Below are positions 34,808 through 44,400 of a stretch of DNA of 64,000 nt, one piece after another. The first letter of the stretch is position 1, and each line of letters starts with the position of its first letter. The notes under the pieces are model-generated. The model worked only from the letters and a program-made list of their open reading frames with translations, did no database searches and was not told where the DNA came from. A program made the position numbers and the translations under genes. Source of the stretch: an uncultured Methanolobus sp. (GTDB taxonomy: Archaea > Halobacteriota > Methanosarcinia > Methanosarcinales > Methanosarcinaceae). The DNA is taken from positions 2,666,001-2,730,000 of the forward strand of contig NZ_OY762426.1 of assembly GCF_963665675.1 (NCBI RefSeq). The letters are read 5' to 3'.

Positions 34808-34990
34808 TCAATTACTGGAAACATCTTCTGGATCAACAAGAAAAGGACAAAAAACAAATACGGAAGCATTAGAGGACAAATCAGAAACAAACATCCTGTA
34901 CTTACCGCAATAGCTTCCACCGCCATTCTCACTGCATGTCATGGAGCTGGAACTGGCGTACTTACATTTGTCATAGAACTTGCATTTCAT
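34808..34990 (-). CDS. Small Cys-rich protein (four cysteines)
   Basis: A 60-residue protein beginning MKCKFYDKCKYASSSSMTCSENGGGSYCGKYR. The cysteines C3, C9, C19 and C28 with the closing YCGKYR make a compact four-Cys site, suited to one zinc or iron atom. A ribosome site GAGGGA stands seven bases before the ATG, and a TATA-like ATAATATATA lies about 40 bases upstream. This supports a real gene over the overlapping plus-strand frame. Function is unknown. Confidence 0.65.
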   Translation of the reverse strand: MKCKFYDKCKYASSSSMTCSENGGGSYCGKYRMFVSDLSSNASVFVFCPFLVDPEDVSSN

Positions 34991-35154
34991 GGTGGTCCCT
35001 CGTGTATCAAAACCTGGATATATATTATTATTGTCTACATTAATATATAGTTTTTTGGATATAACTGTGCATCATGTAGCAGAAAACGAGATGTAGAGCA
35101 TTGATGTATTTTTGAGGACAGTGATGAGTACTCAACAAGTTTATCAATGAAAAG

Positions 35155-35187
35155 AAAGCGATCATACGCCGGAGACGGCACATTCCA
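35155..35187 (+). repeat. Short unit of the dispersed repeat
   Basis: AAGCGATCATACGCCGGAGA followed by CGGCACATTCC corresponds to the AAGTAATCATCCGCCGAAGGCGGCACATTCC block of the long copies, with CCGGAGACGG in place of the GC hairpin. It lies in the gap 34991-35294, which otherwise has no gene, just downstream of the acylphosphatase-like gene. Confidence 0.6.
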
Positions 35188-35294
35188 AGAAACATAGAAA
35201 TTATCCGGCAGTGATCAGCCAGATTCCAAACGCCATAATAGCATATAAAAGATGAACCTACAGTTTAAAGCCATTTAAAATATTAAAAAAGAGA

Positions 35295-35849
35295 TCAGAT
35301 CATCATCTTTGCCTTGATCTGAGCTAATTCATGCTCAAGGACAGAGATTCTTTCGTCAAGATGAGATCTGAAATCATCCCGGTTAAGGCGGACTTCGGAA
35401 GATATCTCAATTCTGCTTTGGTCTACCTTATTTCCCACTGTTTCAACCTTATCACTAAGATCATCGATTCTCTCACTTACATCATCAATTTTACTACCAA
35501 GGTTCGCATTCATCTCGCGCATGTACCGGGCAGCAGCATCCATCCTTTCATATGTTGCTGTCTTTATATCCTCTTCCCTGATAATATCAAAGACACTATA
35601 CTCATGAGTAGGCTCTTTGAAAACAACATCAATATTCTTTACCTTAATAGGATATTGAGTTATATTGACCTTTTCGAGCAATACCTTTATGCTATGGTCT
35701 TCCCCCTCGCATATAACCTGCACAGTTCCATCATCTAGATTTTTTACACGTCCATTAAGATCCAGATCAAAAGCTACCTCATCAATAAAATCTCTGAAGC
35801 CTGCCTTTTGAACTCTGCCATGTATTATGATCTCTGCACGTTTCTTCAT
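35295..35849 (-). CDS. Acylphosphatase-like domain fused to a coiled coil
   Basis: A 184-residue protein. Residues 1-92 follow the acylphosphatase fold: RAEIIIHGRVQKAGFRDFI keeps the phosphate-binding Arg, and GRVKNLDDGTVQVICEG keeps the catalytic Asn. The rest, about 100-184, is a run of heptads (SKIDDVSERIDDLSDKVETV and on) predicted to form a long coiled coil. Stand-alone acylphosphatases are about 90 residues. The fusion suggests an oligomeric or scaffold-bound phosphatase, or a ligand-binding use of the fold. Short repeat units lie on both sides (35155 and 35923). Confidence 0.82.
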   Translation of the reverse strand: MKKRAEIIIHGRVQKAGFRDFIDEVAFDLDLNGRVKNLDDGTVQVICEGEDHSIKVLLEKVNITQYPIKVKNIDVVFKEPTHEYSVFDIIREEDIKTATYERMDAAARYMREMNANLGSKIDDVSERIDDLSDKVETVGNKVDQSRIEISSEVRLNRDDFRSHLDERISVLEHELAQIKAKMMI

Positions 35850-35922
35850 AAGAGTTCATTTTTCCTAAAGTAATATAAAAGTTATTATCATCTCTCATTA
35901 ACTATCCAGAAATAATCACCGA

Positions 35923-35960
35923 ACTAAAGCAATCATACGCCGGAGATGGCACATTCCGCT
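35923..35960 (+). repeat. Short unit of the dispersed repeat
   Basis: ACTAAAGCAATCATACGCCG followed by GAGATGGCACATTCC. The left part AATCACCGAACTAAAGC is shared with the unit at 39571 (AATCACTGAACTAAAGC), so these two form a sub-group. It separates the acylphosphatase-like gene from the DUF4143 ATPase gene. Confidence 0.6.
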
Positions 35961-36047
35961 ATCACTGCATCCCATGGATGCATGAACACAGACATCATTA
36001 AAAATCGTAGCATATCACTACGGAGAAAAAGAAAAATATCCGATTAT

Positions 36048-37307
36048 CTACTCAAGCAGCCATTTCCAGACAGGCATCACAATTATTTTCCGACCATCCT
36101 TATCAAACACATCCTCAGTGTCTTCTGTAAGTATAAGCCCTTCCTGAAGTTTGTATCTGTCCATGGCTTCTATAAGACCACCAAGTTCTCTCCCCTCATT
36201 TGACCCATGAATTCTCTGAGTCACCTGTATTGCCTTTGTGATACTCCCGCTCTCCATTATTATGAAATCACATTCGTTCTTACCCGCATGGTAATAAACT
36301 TCGTGCCCCCTGTTCTTCAGTTCAAGGAACACTATGTTCTCAAGCATTTTGCCAGCATCCCTTGAAAATTTGAATGCAAGAATGTTCATAAGACCTGTAT
36401 CTATCACGTAGACCTTTTTCTTTGAATACATCTGCTTTTTAAGGGAGTAGTCAAAAGCATTTATGGTGAATATCAGATAAGAATTCTCCAGATGATTAAT
36501 ATAGTTCTTTACCGTAGTCTGACTGCCTATATTCAGAAAATTTTTCAGTCGGTTATAGCTAATCTCAGTCCCGGGATTGGTTATAATATAATATGCAAGC
36601 GACTTTATTGCAGCCTCATCCTTTATACCGTACCTTACGATAATGTCCTTATACAAAATGTTATCATAAAGATTCCTTATTATGTCCTTGTTCCTGTAAA
36701 TATAGTATTCAGGAATGCCACCAGTTTCAAGGTACTGACTGAACTCTTTTTTTATCCTTGCCCTTTCCTCGGTAAGATAGAACTCCTTCCCTGTCTCAAT
36801 ATCCAGAGATGCTATCAGTTCCTTGAATGAGAATGGATAAAGTTCAAGTTTCACATGTCTTCCTGTAAGTTTAGTCCCAAGCTCTCTGCTCATCAATGAA
36901 GAATTAGATCCGGTTATGTAGAACTTGAAACCACGATCATACATTCGTCTTACAAATGCTTCCCAGTTGGATATGTTCTGTATCTCATCAAAAAAGAATA
37001 TCCGACTATCTTTTGATACTTCCAGAAATGATTCATAAAGGGTATTGAAGTCACTAACACTAAATTCAAGCAGCCTTTCATCCTCAAAATTCATGTAATA
37101 TATGCTTTCATCCGGATAGTACTGCCTTTTTATCTCCTTTAGAAGCGTACTCTTCCCAGTTCTCCTTAGACCAGTAATAAGCACAATATGGGGTATTTCT
37201 GAAAAACTGTCTATCTTTTCTATCTTCTGACGCCTTATTATCGGCGTTTCTCTTTCAAATTCCTGTTTTTGCTCTACTATGAGTTCCTTAATCTGCTTTG
37301 TGTCCAT
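36048..37307 (-). CDS. AAA ATPase with DUF4143 nuclease-like C-terminus
   Basis: A 419-residue protein from the ATG at 37307; the frame opens at 37400 but the family begins near MDTKQIKELIVEQ. Walker A is ITGLRRTGKSTLL, Walker B FFDEIQNI, and ITGSNSSLMSRELGTKLTGR is a family signature. The C-terminal DUF4143 part has FLELKNRGHEVYYHAGKNE and CDFII, a worn PD-(D/E)xK nuclease pattern. These orphan ATPases are abundant and mobile in archaea, with no settled role. The stop is TAG. A truncated relative is at 21821-22612. Confidence 0.88.
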   Translation of the reverse strand: MDTKQIKELIVEQKQEFERETPIIRRQKIEKIDSFSEIPHIVLITGLRRTGKSTLLKEIKRQYYPDESIYYMNFEDERLLEFSVSDFNTLYESFLEVSKDSRIFFFDEIQNISNWEAFVRRMYDRGFKFYITGSNSSLMSRELGTKLTGRHVKLELYPFSFKELIASLDIETGKEFYLTEERARIKKEFSQYLETGGIPEYYIYRNKDIIRNLYDNILYKDIIVRYGIKDEAAIKSLAYYIITNPGTEISYNRLKNFLNIGSQTTVKNYINHLENSYLIFTINAFDYSLKKQMYSKKKVYVIDTGLMNILAFKFSRDAGKMLENIVFLELKNRGHEVYYHAGKNECDFIIMESGSITKAIQVTQRIHGSNEGRELGGLIEAMDRYKLQEGLILTEDTEDVFDKDGRKIIVMPVWKWLLE

Positions 37308-37462
37308 AAGCAGTATTCTACAAATAAACATATATACATATCCATTCAAAATGGAGATATAACCTAGAAAAGCTCCATTAACAATAGATGTTAAATGCAA
37401 AAATACTCTATTCTAAATGGAGATGCCATAAACATCTCCTGATTAGAGTTCTATAAACACTG

Positions 37463-37490
37463 CCTTCCCGCCGAAGGCGGAGTGATCCAT
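37463..37490 (+). repeat. Short unit of the dispersed repeat
   Basis: CTTCCCGCCGAAGGCGGAGT holds the exact CCGCCGAAGGCGG-type stem of the long copies (here CCCGCCGAAGGCGG) and then GATCCAT. It lies between the divergent ATPase gene and the nucleotidyltransferase gene. Confidence 0.6.
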
Positions 37491-37638
37491 ATACACTTTA
37501 TACAAAAGACAATAGAATAACTTAATAGATCACGTCATGATGATTACACAAAAAAAGTTTATTACATAAACTCAACCAAAACAACAATATAAAACGACCC
37601 TCCAAAATGTGTATCAAAAGTCTCATAAGGAAATCAAT

Positions 37639-37938
37639 ATGATTAAAAGGGATATTATTCTGGGAAGACTTGATAAGCTGCTCCCTGAGTTGAAAAGGAA
37701 CTATAAGGTAAAGGAAATAGGCCTTTTTGGGTCGGTGGTGAGGAATGAATACAAAACCGGCAGTGATATAGACTTCCTTGTTGAATTTGAAAAAGGTGCT
37801 GATCTTTTTGATCTCGCATCCCTTGGGATTTATTTTGAAGATGAGTTCGTGTCAAAAGTAGATATCATTTCGAAACGTGCCGTAAGGGATGAATTGAAGA
37901 ACAGGATATTTTCAGAAGTAGTTTATGCGCATGCATGA
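37639..37938 (+). CDS. Minimal nucleotidyltransferase (MntA-like)
   Basis: A 99-residue MNT-type nucleotidyltransferase. The active-site pattern is GLFGSVVRNEYKTGSDIDFL: the GS motif, then DxD eleven residues on, and a third acidic residue in VDIISK. Start is ATG 37639 after AAGGAAAT; GTG 37609 is in frame. MntA proteins pair with HepT (HEPN RNase) toxins and silence them by adding AMP. Here the following hepT is only a fragment, so this antitoxin seems to be orphaned. Confidence 0.85.
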   Translation: MIKRDIILGRLDKLLPELKRNYKVKEIGLFGSVVRNEYKTGSDIDFLVEFEKGADLFDLASLGIYFEDEFVSKVDIISKRAVRDELKNRIFSEVVYAHA

Positions 37939-37948
37939 GGCGGTTTTC

Positions 37949-38055
37949 ATGCGAGAGTACAGGTTATTTTTAACTGACATTGTTGAAGCAATTGATGAGA
38001 TTGCATGAGATATTGTCAGAAATCGTCTGATTGGTTTAGGGATTCTATCAGAACA
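37949..38055 (+). pseudogene. Remnant of a HepT/DUF86 HEPN toxin gene
   Basis: Eleven bases after the MntA-like gene an ATG at 37949 starts MREYRLFLTDIVEAIDEIA, which is the usual beginning of HepT/DUF86 proteins, and stops at TGA 38006-38008. In another frame the next bases read IVRNRLIGLGILSEQL, similar to the C-terminal RNxLIHGYF region that holds the HEPN active site. About 100 residues between are missing. The toxin has therefore been lost by deletion. Confidence 0.6.
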
Positions 38056-38088
38056 ATTATGACAGATATAGATTAAGCAGAAGAAAAG

Positions 38089-39513
38089 TTAGTTTATAAC
38101 CCTGCCAATATCCTCCATATCAAAGAGCAACACACCCCTTTCCTTAGCAAGAGACTGCGCACCCGAAGTAAAACCTGATCTTGAAAAAACGGCGAAATAT
38201 TCCCTTCTTTCCCGGGAATACCAATTGACATATTTCGCCTTATTCAGGAGTGACGTTATAACATCCGAGCCGATTTTCTGTTTATTCCATTTACACTCAG
38301 CCAACAATATCTGCTTCGTACTGGAATTAATTGCTGCCAGATCAATTTCATAGGTATTCTTCCCTGGCTCACCCTTAAACTTTCCCCACTGCCTGCCAAT
38401 TCTCTCAAATACAAAAGGAAGGAGGTTATTCCTGTTCACTTCCATCAGAAATTGCTTGCAAATATCTTCAAACACCGGAGCAGTAAAAGTATCAAGTTCA
38501 GCATCTATCTTTTTCAATGTTCTTTCATAACTTCCGATCTCAAGCTCTGAGATAGCAGGATACATGAAGCGGAACCAAAACCTGAAGAAATTATCATTTA
38601 TCCTGTAGACTGCTTTTCTTGATGATTCCTTATCACATACCGGGACCTCTTTTCGTACAAGGTCAAGATCATTTATAAGAATACTAAGATAATAATCAAT
38701 AGAAGTACTCTTAATACCCGAACTTTCTGCAATCTCCGAAGACCTCACAATGCCGGAAGCAATATTTTTCAATATATTGAAATAGGTATTATTTTCTCTG
38801 AGCTCTGTTTTTAGCAGTACCTCAGGTTCATTATACAACACACTTGTTCCTGAAAGAAGAGTATTTATATTGTCCTGCAAAACCGACGACTCTACTTCTT
38901 CAAGATATTTGGGCGCCCCTCCATAGATAGAATAAATATATACCCCCATATCCAAAGGAAAATCTGGAAACCAGTCTGATAATGCAGAAAATCTGAAAGC
39001 ATCGAAAAACATCTGTCCGGTTCTTCTGCCATACAGGGGAGAAGCATACTCAAAGATTTGGTGCATCATACCGATAGAAGAACCAGACACCATCAGGAAC
39101 AATTTGGAATTTAAAGCTGACATATCTATGTACTTCTGCAGATAGGAAAAAATACTGTTATCTATCCGGGAGAATCTTTGGAACTCATCAAACACAACAA
39201 TTAATCGCTCTTCATAAGAAAAAGAGAACAAGTTTTCAAATATCTCATCCCACGACGGCAAACCCAGAAAACTTATACCAAAACTCTCATGCAGACTCTT
39301 TGCCACTTCCATCCGGACGTCCGGACCATTAAGTTCAGGGACAAGTATATAGCAGTACTTTTGTTTTTCTTCAAGGAACTTCCCAATAAATCTGGTTTTA
39401 CCAAGCCGCCTTCTGCCTATTAGTGAAACGAATCTGAAGTCACCTTTAGAATATTCATTCTCGATATACTCCAGTTCCTTTGTACGATTAATGAATTCTG
39501 ATTTTATTGTCAT
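38089..39513 (-). CDS. Archaeal AAA ATPase with DUF234 nuclease-like C-terminus
   Basis: A 474-residue protein. The N-terminal ATPase has Walker A LIGRRRLGKTRFI, Walker B IVVFDEFQRF and the sensor MVSGSSIGMM, followed by a winged-helix region with IASGIVRSSEIAESSGIKST. The C-terminal DUF234 region keeps a full nuclease-like pattern: YEIDLAAINSSTKQILLAEC ending in the Glu-x-Lys core ECKW. This is the archaeal ATPase family (Pfam Archaeal ATPase + DUF234), related in layout to the DUF4143 ATPases. Function unknown. It is flanked by short repeat units at 37463 and 39571. Confidence 0.88.
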   Translation of the reverse strand: MTIKSEFINRTKELEYIENEYSKGDFRFVSLIGRRRLGKTRFIGKFLEEKQKYCYILVPELNGPDVRMEVAKSLHESFGISFLGLPSWDEIFENLFSFSYEERLIVVFDEFQRFSRIDNSIFSYLQKYIDMSALNSKLFLMVSGSSIGMMHQIFEYASPLYGRRTGQMFFDAFRFSALSDWFPDFPLDMGVYIYSIYGGAPKYLEEVESSVLQDNINTLLSGTSVLYNEPEVLLKTELRENNTYFNILKNIASGIVRSSEIAESSGIKSTSIDYYLSILINDLDLVRKEVPVCDKESSRKAVYRINDNFFRFWFRFMYPAISELEIGSYERTLKKIDAELDTFTAPVFEDICKQFLMEVNRNNLLPFVFERIGRQWGKFKGEPGKNTYEIDLAAINSSTKQILLAECKWNKQKIGSDVITSLLNKAKYVNWYSRERREYFAVFSRSGFTSGAQSLAKERGVLLFDMEDIGRVIN

Positions 39514-39570
39514 AACAATAATTGTGTAATCAATAATATATAAAATTAGCTACCTTGAAAAAATCACTGA

Positions 39571-39611
39571 ACTAAAGCGACCATACGCTTAAAGGCGGCA
39601 TAATCCAAGAA
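39571..39611 (+). repeat. Short unit of the dispersed repeat
   Basis: ACTAAAGCGACCATACGCTT followed by AAAGGCGGCATAATCCA. The left flank AATCACTGAACTAAAGC matches the unit at 35923. The GC stem is lost here. It separates the DUF234 ATPase gene from a membrane protein gene. Confidence 0.55.
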
Positions 39612-39670
39612 CTACAAAATATACATGCACATCCCCAGAAAAAGACTATGAGATCTAAAGTGTAGCAAGC

Positions 39671-40261
39671 TCATTCCACAGGCTCATACCTGAACCCAAA
39701 ACCAAGATCCTTCAAAGCCAGCAGTGCCATGAACATCACACAGAATATGAAGAACACCGAAACAAAGCATGCAAAATTATAGTAGAAGAAATCCACACCT
39801 GACATTTTCACGTTCATAACTGCAAAAATACTAAGCGGCTCATTATAGACCGGATAAAGATAAGTAAGTCCACCATCTGCAATATCATCCAGTAACAGAT
39901 GTGACAAAAAGGCAGCTTCTGCAAAAATACCGATGGATGAAGCTTTAGAAGTACTCCTGTATACAGCATATCCAAGCATGAACGCAAGTATGAATGCTAC
40001 TAGACCGAAGAATAATGAATGTGTCGGAACCGAACCTATTCTGGTATGCTGAAGTGTACCATTCAAAAAATAATTCCACACTGCAGGCACATCGGGGAAC
40101 ACCGAACCCACGCTGCCTACAAAGAACAGTAAACCAAGATGTTTTACATCTTTAAGACTCATCTCTCTTTTAAAACCACTTCCTGCTATTGCAAATATTC
40201 CCACAAGAGAGATACAGAAGATGAAGAATGCTAGATGAAATGCTGGGTATGGCATAATCAT
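39671..40261 (-). CDS. YdjM-like membrane-bound hydrolase-type protein
   Basis: A 196-residue membrane protein with five or six transmembrane segments. Conserved polar residues typical of the YdjM/DUF457 family are spread along it: AFHLAFF at the start, GSVFPDVPAVW, VPTHSLFFG and LSHLLLDDIADGG. In the family these His and Asp residues are thought to bind metal. Translation probably starts at the second Met (MPYPAFH, 40255). A second, different member of the same class is encoded divergently at 40378. Confidence 0.75.
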   Translation of the reverse strand: MIMPYPAFHLAFFIFCISLVGIFAIAGSGFKREMSLKDVKHLGLLFFVGSVGSVFPDVPAVWNYFLNGTLQHTRIGSVPTHSLFFGLVAFILAFMLGYAVYRSTSKASSIGIFAEAAFLSHLLLDDIADGGLTYLYPVYNEPLSIFAVMNVKMSGVDFFYYNFACFVSVFFIFCVMFMALLALKDLGFGFRYEPVE

Positions 40262-40377
40262 ACATATGTATTAAAAATATATAATAACAGTGTTTCAGAT
40301 TAATTGTATAAAATTGCCATCAAATATCCTGTTAAACCACAAAAGACAATATCAAAAGCAGACCATAACAACTACAC

Positions 40378-40917
40378 ATGTTCATCTTTGGTCACCTGGG
40401 AATTACACTTGGAATCTTTAATCTTATCAGAAAATATCCTGCTTTTTCAAAAATCGACCTGAACATTCCATTAATAGCATTCGGGGCTATGCTTCCTGAC
40501 ATTATAGACAAACCACTGGGAAAGGTTATGCTTGCAAATTCCCTTGCAAATGGAAGGATATACGGTCACACATTACTTTTCTTTTTCTTAGTTCTGATAA
40601 CAGCATACTATTTTTACAAAAAGAACAACAACGCAAACCTGCTAATAATACCTGCTGCTTCCTTCATGCATCTGATAGAAGACAGGATGTGGATGACACC
40701 CCAAACACTTTTCTGGCCTCTGCTAGGATGGCAGTTTCCCGACGGATACCAGTCAGCAGGCATACTTGACTATTTCCTTAGTATATTCAAAAATGCATAT
40801 ACTCCGACAATGAGCTTTGTATTCATGTCTGAAATGATTGGATTGTCCATAATGATTATTGCACTTGTTAATCGGGAATTAGTGCCTTATTTCAAAAAAT
40901 ATAGAAAAAGAAATTAA
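40378..40917 (+). CDS. YdjM/DUF457-like membrane hydrolase-type protein
   Basis: A 179-residue membrane protein starting MFIFGHLGITLGIFNLI, with GAMLPDIIDKPLG, RIYGHTLLFFF and SFMHLIEDRMW. The HxxxG, PDxxDK, GHTLL and HLxED residues recur at the positions expected for the metal-dependent YdjM/DUF457 class. About five membrane segments are seen. It is divergent from the related gene at 39671-40261, with a 116-base shared upstream region that must hold both promoters. Confidence 0.78.
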   Translation: MFIFGHLGITLGIFNLIRKYPAFSKIDLNIPLIAFGAMLPDIIDKPLGKVMLANSLANGRIYGHTLLFFFLVLITAYYFYKKNNNANLLIIPAASFMHLIEDRMWMTPQTLFWPLLGWQFPDGYQSAGILDYFLSIFKNAYTPTMSFVFMSEMIGLSIMIIALVNRELVPYFKKYRKRN

Positions 40918-40964
40918 CGTAAAATGCGAATAATGGTAATCTGGGTTCTATAGAATTCCCATTG

Positions 40965-41215
40965 ATATTACACAGGCATTGTTCTTTTTCATTTCCACAA
41001 AATCAATTTCTAATCTAAAAACAAAGTACCATCAGCCGACGGCGGCACGTTCCTATGCTGATATACAGAAGATTGGTACAAAAATTATTGCAGTCATGCT
41101 GATGATTCTACAGAAAACATCGAAAAAAGTATTCGGGGGTTATGCAGATTATTTTGTTTCGTCTTGTGGGAAAACGCCGGATTAGCCGGCTCCTTCCTGA
41201 AATCATTCCATAAAA
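40965..41215 (+). repeat. Dispersed hairpin-rich repeat, long copy D
   Basis: Blocks in order: ACACAGGCATTGTTCTTTTT, TTTCTAATCTAAAAACAAAG, CAGCCGACGGCGGCACGTTCC, AAAAGTATTCGGGGGTTATG, CAGATTATTTTGTTTCGTCT, TGTGGGAAAACGCCGGATTA and GCCGGCTCC. The second stem is CCGGATTAGCCGG. It fills the 500-base gap between a membrane protein gene and the hybrid kinase. The remaining 41216-41415 probably holds the kinase promoter; no other feature is seen there. Confidence 0.78.
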
Positions 41216-41427
41216 TAAAGTCCATATATGTCTGTTCAAATATCACAGTACGGGCACTTAAAATTCATTCTCATTCCCAGCACCAGTGCCAAACCTTTTC
41301 AAACATGAAATACATAAGCATCCAAAATATTGAAACGTTGTTATACAAAAATACATATTGAGTGCATAAATTGTGGAATCTTAGTGTGCTGCATGTTTCT
41401 GGCTTGCAGTAAAAATTGGCAGGTGCT

Positions 41428-44400
41428 ATGACAATGAATTCTGAAGAGAACAAAAAACTGAAAAAGCTGGTGGCTTATTCAGAAGAACTTTTCCAGAGCT
41501 CAGCCGATGAACCTGACTATAATCGTATAACTGAAATGATGAAGGACATTTCCGGTGCCAGATATGCCGCATTCATCCTTTTTGATGAGAACATCGATGC
41601 ATACATAACAAAAAGTATCCAGGGTACTGCAAAGCACATCAAAAAAGCCTCTGAGATACTTAATTTTGACCTCAGGAAAAGGCTCTGGGACAGAGACAAA
41701 AATCTGGAAGATAAGATCAAGAATAATATAATCACACATTTTTCATCAATACATGAACTCACAGAAGGGTCCTTCCCCGGAAAACCAATAATACTCCTTG
41801 AAAAGACCTTCAATGTCGGTCATACAATCATCGCCAATATATTCAGGAACAGTCCCAATATGGGATATTTTGTACTTATCTATTCTGTTGGTGAGGACCC
41901 TGTCAATGAAGAGATCATAGAAGTATTATCACGCCAGGTAGGACTGTTACTGGAAAGGAAAAAAACCGAGGAAAAGCTCCGGTTCCAGTTCAGGTACCAG
42001 AAGATGATATCAGAGATCAGTTCCAGGTTCCTGCGAATTTCTGACAACGAAGTGGATGATGCTATAGACGAAGCTCTTCAAGCATGCAGGGAGCTTTTTG
42101 ATGTCGAAGGAGCATATGCATTTCTTTTTTCAGATGACCGGGAAATACTGGTAAAAAGTTACGAGTGCCTTGCCAGTGGGATCAAATCCCATGCAAGTAA
42201 TATCATTGGCACTAAACTTAGTGACAATCCATGGTTTGAAAAGAACATAAAAGAAAATGAACACATTTATGTATCTGATATCGATGAAATGCCGCAGGAA
42301 GCTGAAGCTTACAAGAATGGGTTGAAGCAATATTCCGTAAAGTCCTTCCTTCACATACCGCTGACAGAACAATCAGACGTTATTGGCTTTATTGGTTTTA
42401 GTTCAGTTAACAAAAGAATCTGGTCAGAAGAACAGATCGAATTGCTAAAGGTACTTGCCGGAATAATATCCAGCGCACTTGAGAAGAGAGCTGAAAGGGA
42501 AGAGCTTCAGATACAGAAAAAAAGACTAAGTGAAGCACAGAGGATCGGACACACCGGCAGCTGGGAGTTTGACATGAACACGGGAATGGTGCATGCTTCA
42601 CGGGAAGCTATCAACATATATGGCATAGAAGACACAGGTGCAACAATCCGTGAAGTCCAGGCTCTTGTTCTCCCTCAATTCAGGTCATCCCTTGATCAGT
42701 CACTTAAAGATCTTATAGGACTCAATAAGCCATACCATGTAGAATTCAGCATTTGCAGACCACTGGACAATGAGATACGTCACATAAGTTCTGTAGCGGA
42801 ATACTATCCTGACAGGAATACAGTAGTGGGAACACTACAGGATATCACCGAACGGAAAGAAGCAGAGAAGAAAATCGCTGAAAGGGAAGTCTGGAAACAT
42901 GAACTTATTAAAAACTCCATGGACGGTATCGTAGTACTTGATCTTCAGGGTGGAGTTTATGAGGCAAACCAATGTTATGCGGACATGCTGGGTTATTCCC
43001 TTGAAGAAGTAAAGAAACTTCACATATGGGACTGGGATGTACAGATTGGGCGTGAAAAATTTCTCCGGATGTCAAAAAGAATGCATCAGGATATCAAATA
43101 CATTGAAACACTTCACAAAAGAAAGGATGGTAAAATTCTCAATATGGAGATAAGTTCCAGCAATGCGAAATGTGGAGAACAGGAACTTGTATTCTGTGTA
43201 TGCAGGGACATCACTGAAAGAAAACGTTCGGAAGAACAATTACAGAACCGAACACAGATGCTGGACATGGCCCTGGAGGCTACCTGTGCCGGCATCTGGG
43301 ACGTGGACCTGCTGACCGGCAATATTGAGCTTCAGGGTCTGGATAGCTGGAAAAAGATAACCGGATACGATATTGAAGATTTTTCTGAGTATAATCTGAG
43401 CATGTGGGAGGAACTCATACACCCGGAAGATGCTGAAGAGGTTGTCAGCAAATTCTCAGACACCGCCAGCTGTAAAAACGATCACTATCTGGCAGAATAC
43501 AGGATGCTGCACAAAAACGGACACTGGGTATGGATACGTGCACATGGAAGAATCTCCGGATTCAGTAAAGATGGAAGACCTCTTCATGTTTACGGGACAC
43601 ATATCAGTATAGATGAAAATAAGAAAGCAGAAGAAAAAGCCAAAGCAGCGAGTCAGGCAAAGTCGGATTTCCTGGCTAATATGAGCCATGAGATACGCAC
43701 ACCACTAAACGGGATCATCGGATTTTCGGACTTACTCATCAATTCACAGCCAGTTTCGTCTCAACTTCAGTATTTGCAGACAATAAATGCCTCTGCAAAT
43801 TCGCTTCTTGATCTGATAAATGATGTGCTGGACATATCAAAAATTGAAGCAGGGAAGCTTGAACTTGTAAATGAAAAAGTAGATTTGAGAGAATTATGTG
43901 AACAGATAAATGATATGTTGAAGTATAGTGCACATGCAAAAGGACTGGAACTTCTCTCAAACCTTTCACCCCGGCTTCCTGATTTTATTGTTGCTGACCG
44001 CATGAGACTAAGACAGGTACTTGTAAACCTGCTGGGTAATGCTATCAAATTCACATCAGCAGGAGAAGTTGAACTTAAAGTCATTGCCGGAAAAACTGAC
44101 ATTGAGAGTAAAGCAGATATCACATTTTCTGTCAGGGACACAGGTATTGGGATTCCACCTGACAAACAGACGGATATATATGATTCATTCTCACAGGCGG
44201 ATAGCTCAATTTCCCGGAAATACGGGGGAACGGGACTTGGGCTTAGTATCTCAAACAAACTGCTTGAAAAAATGTATTCTGAACTTGAGCTGACAAGTGA
44301 GGAAGGAAAAGGAAGTTGTTTCAGCTTTACTGTGAAATTCCCTGTTGAAACTATGGAATTATCTTATGAAGAAAAAACGAAAAATGTTGAAAAAATCCTC

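Noticed and set aside
34802..35050. An 82-codon plus-strand frame
   Set aside because: It overlaps the small Cys-rich minus-strand gene, which has a ribosome site and a metal-site pattern; the plus frame has neither.
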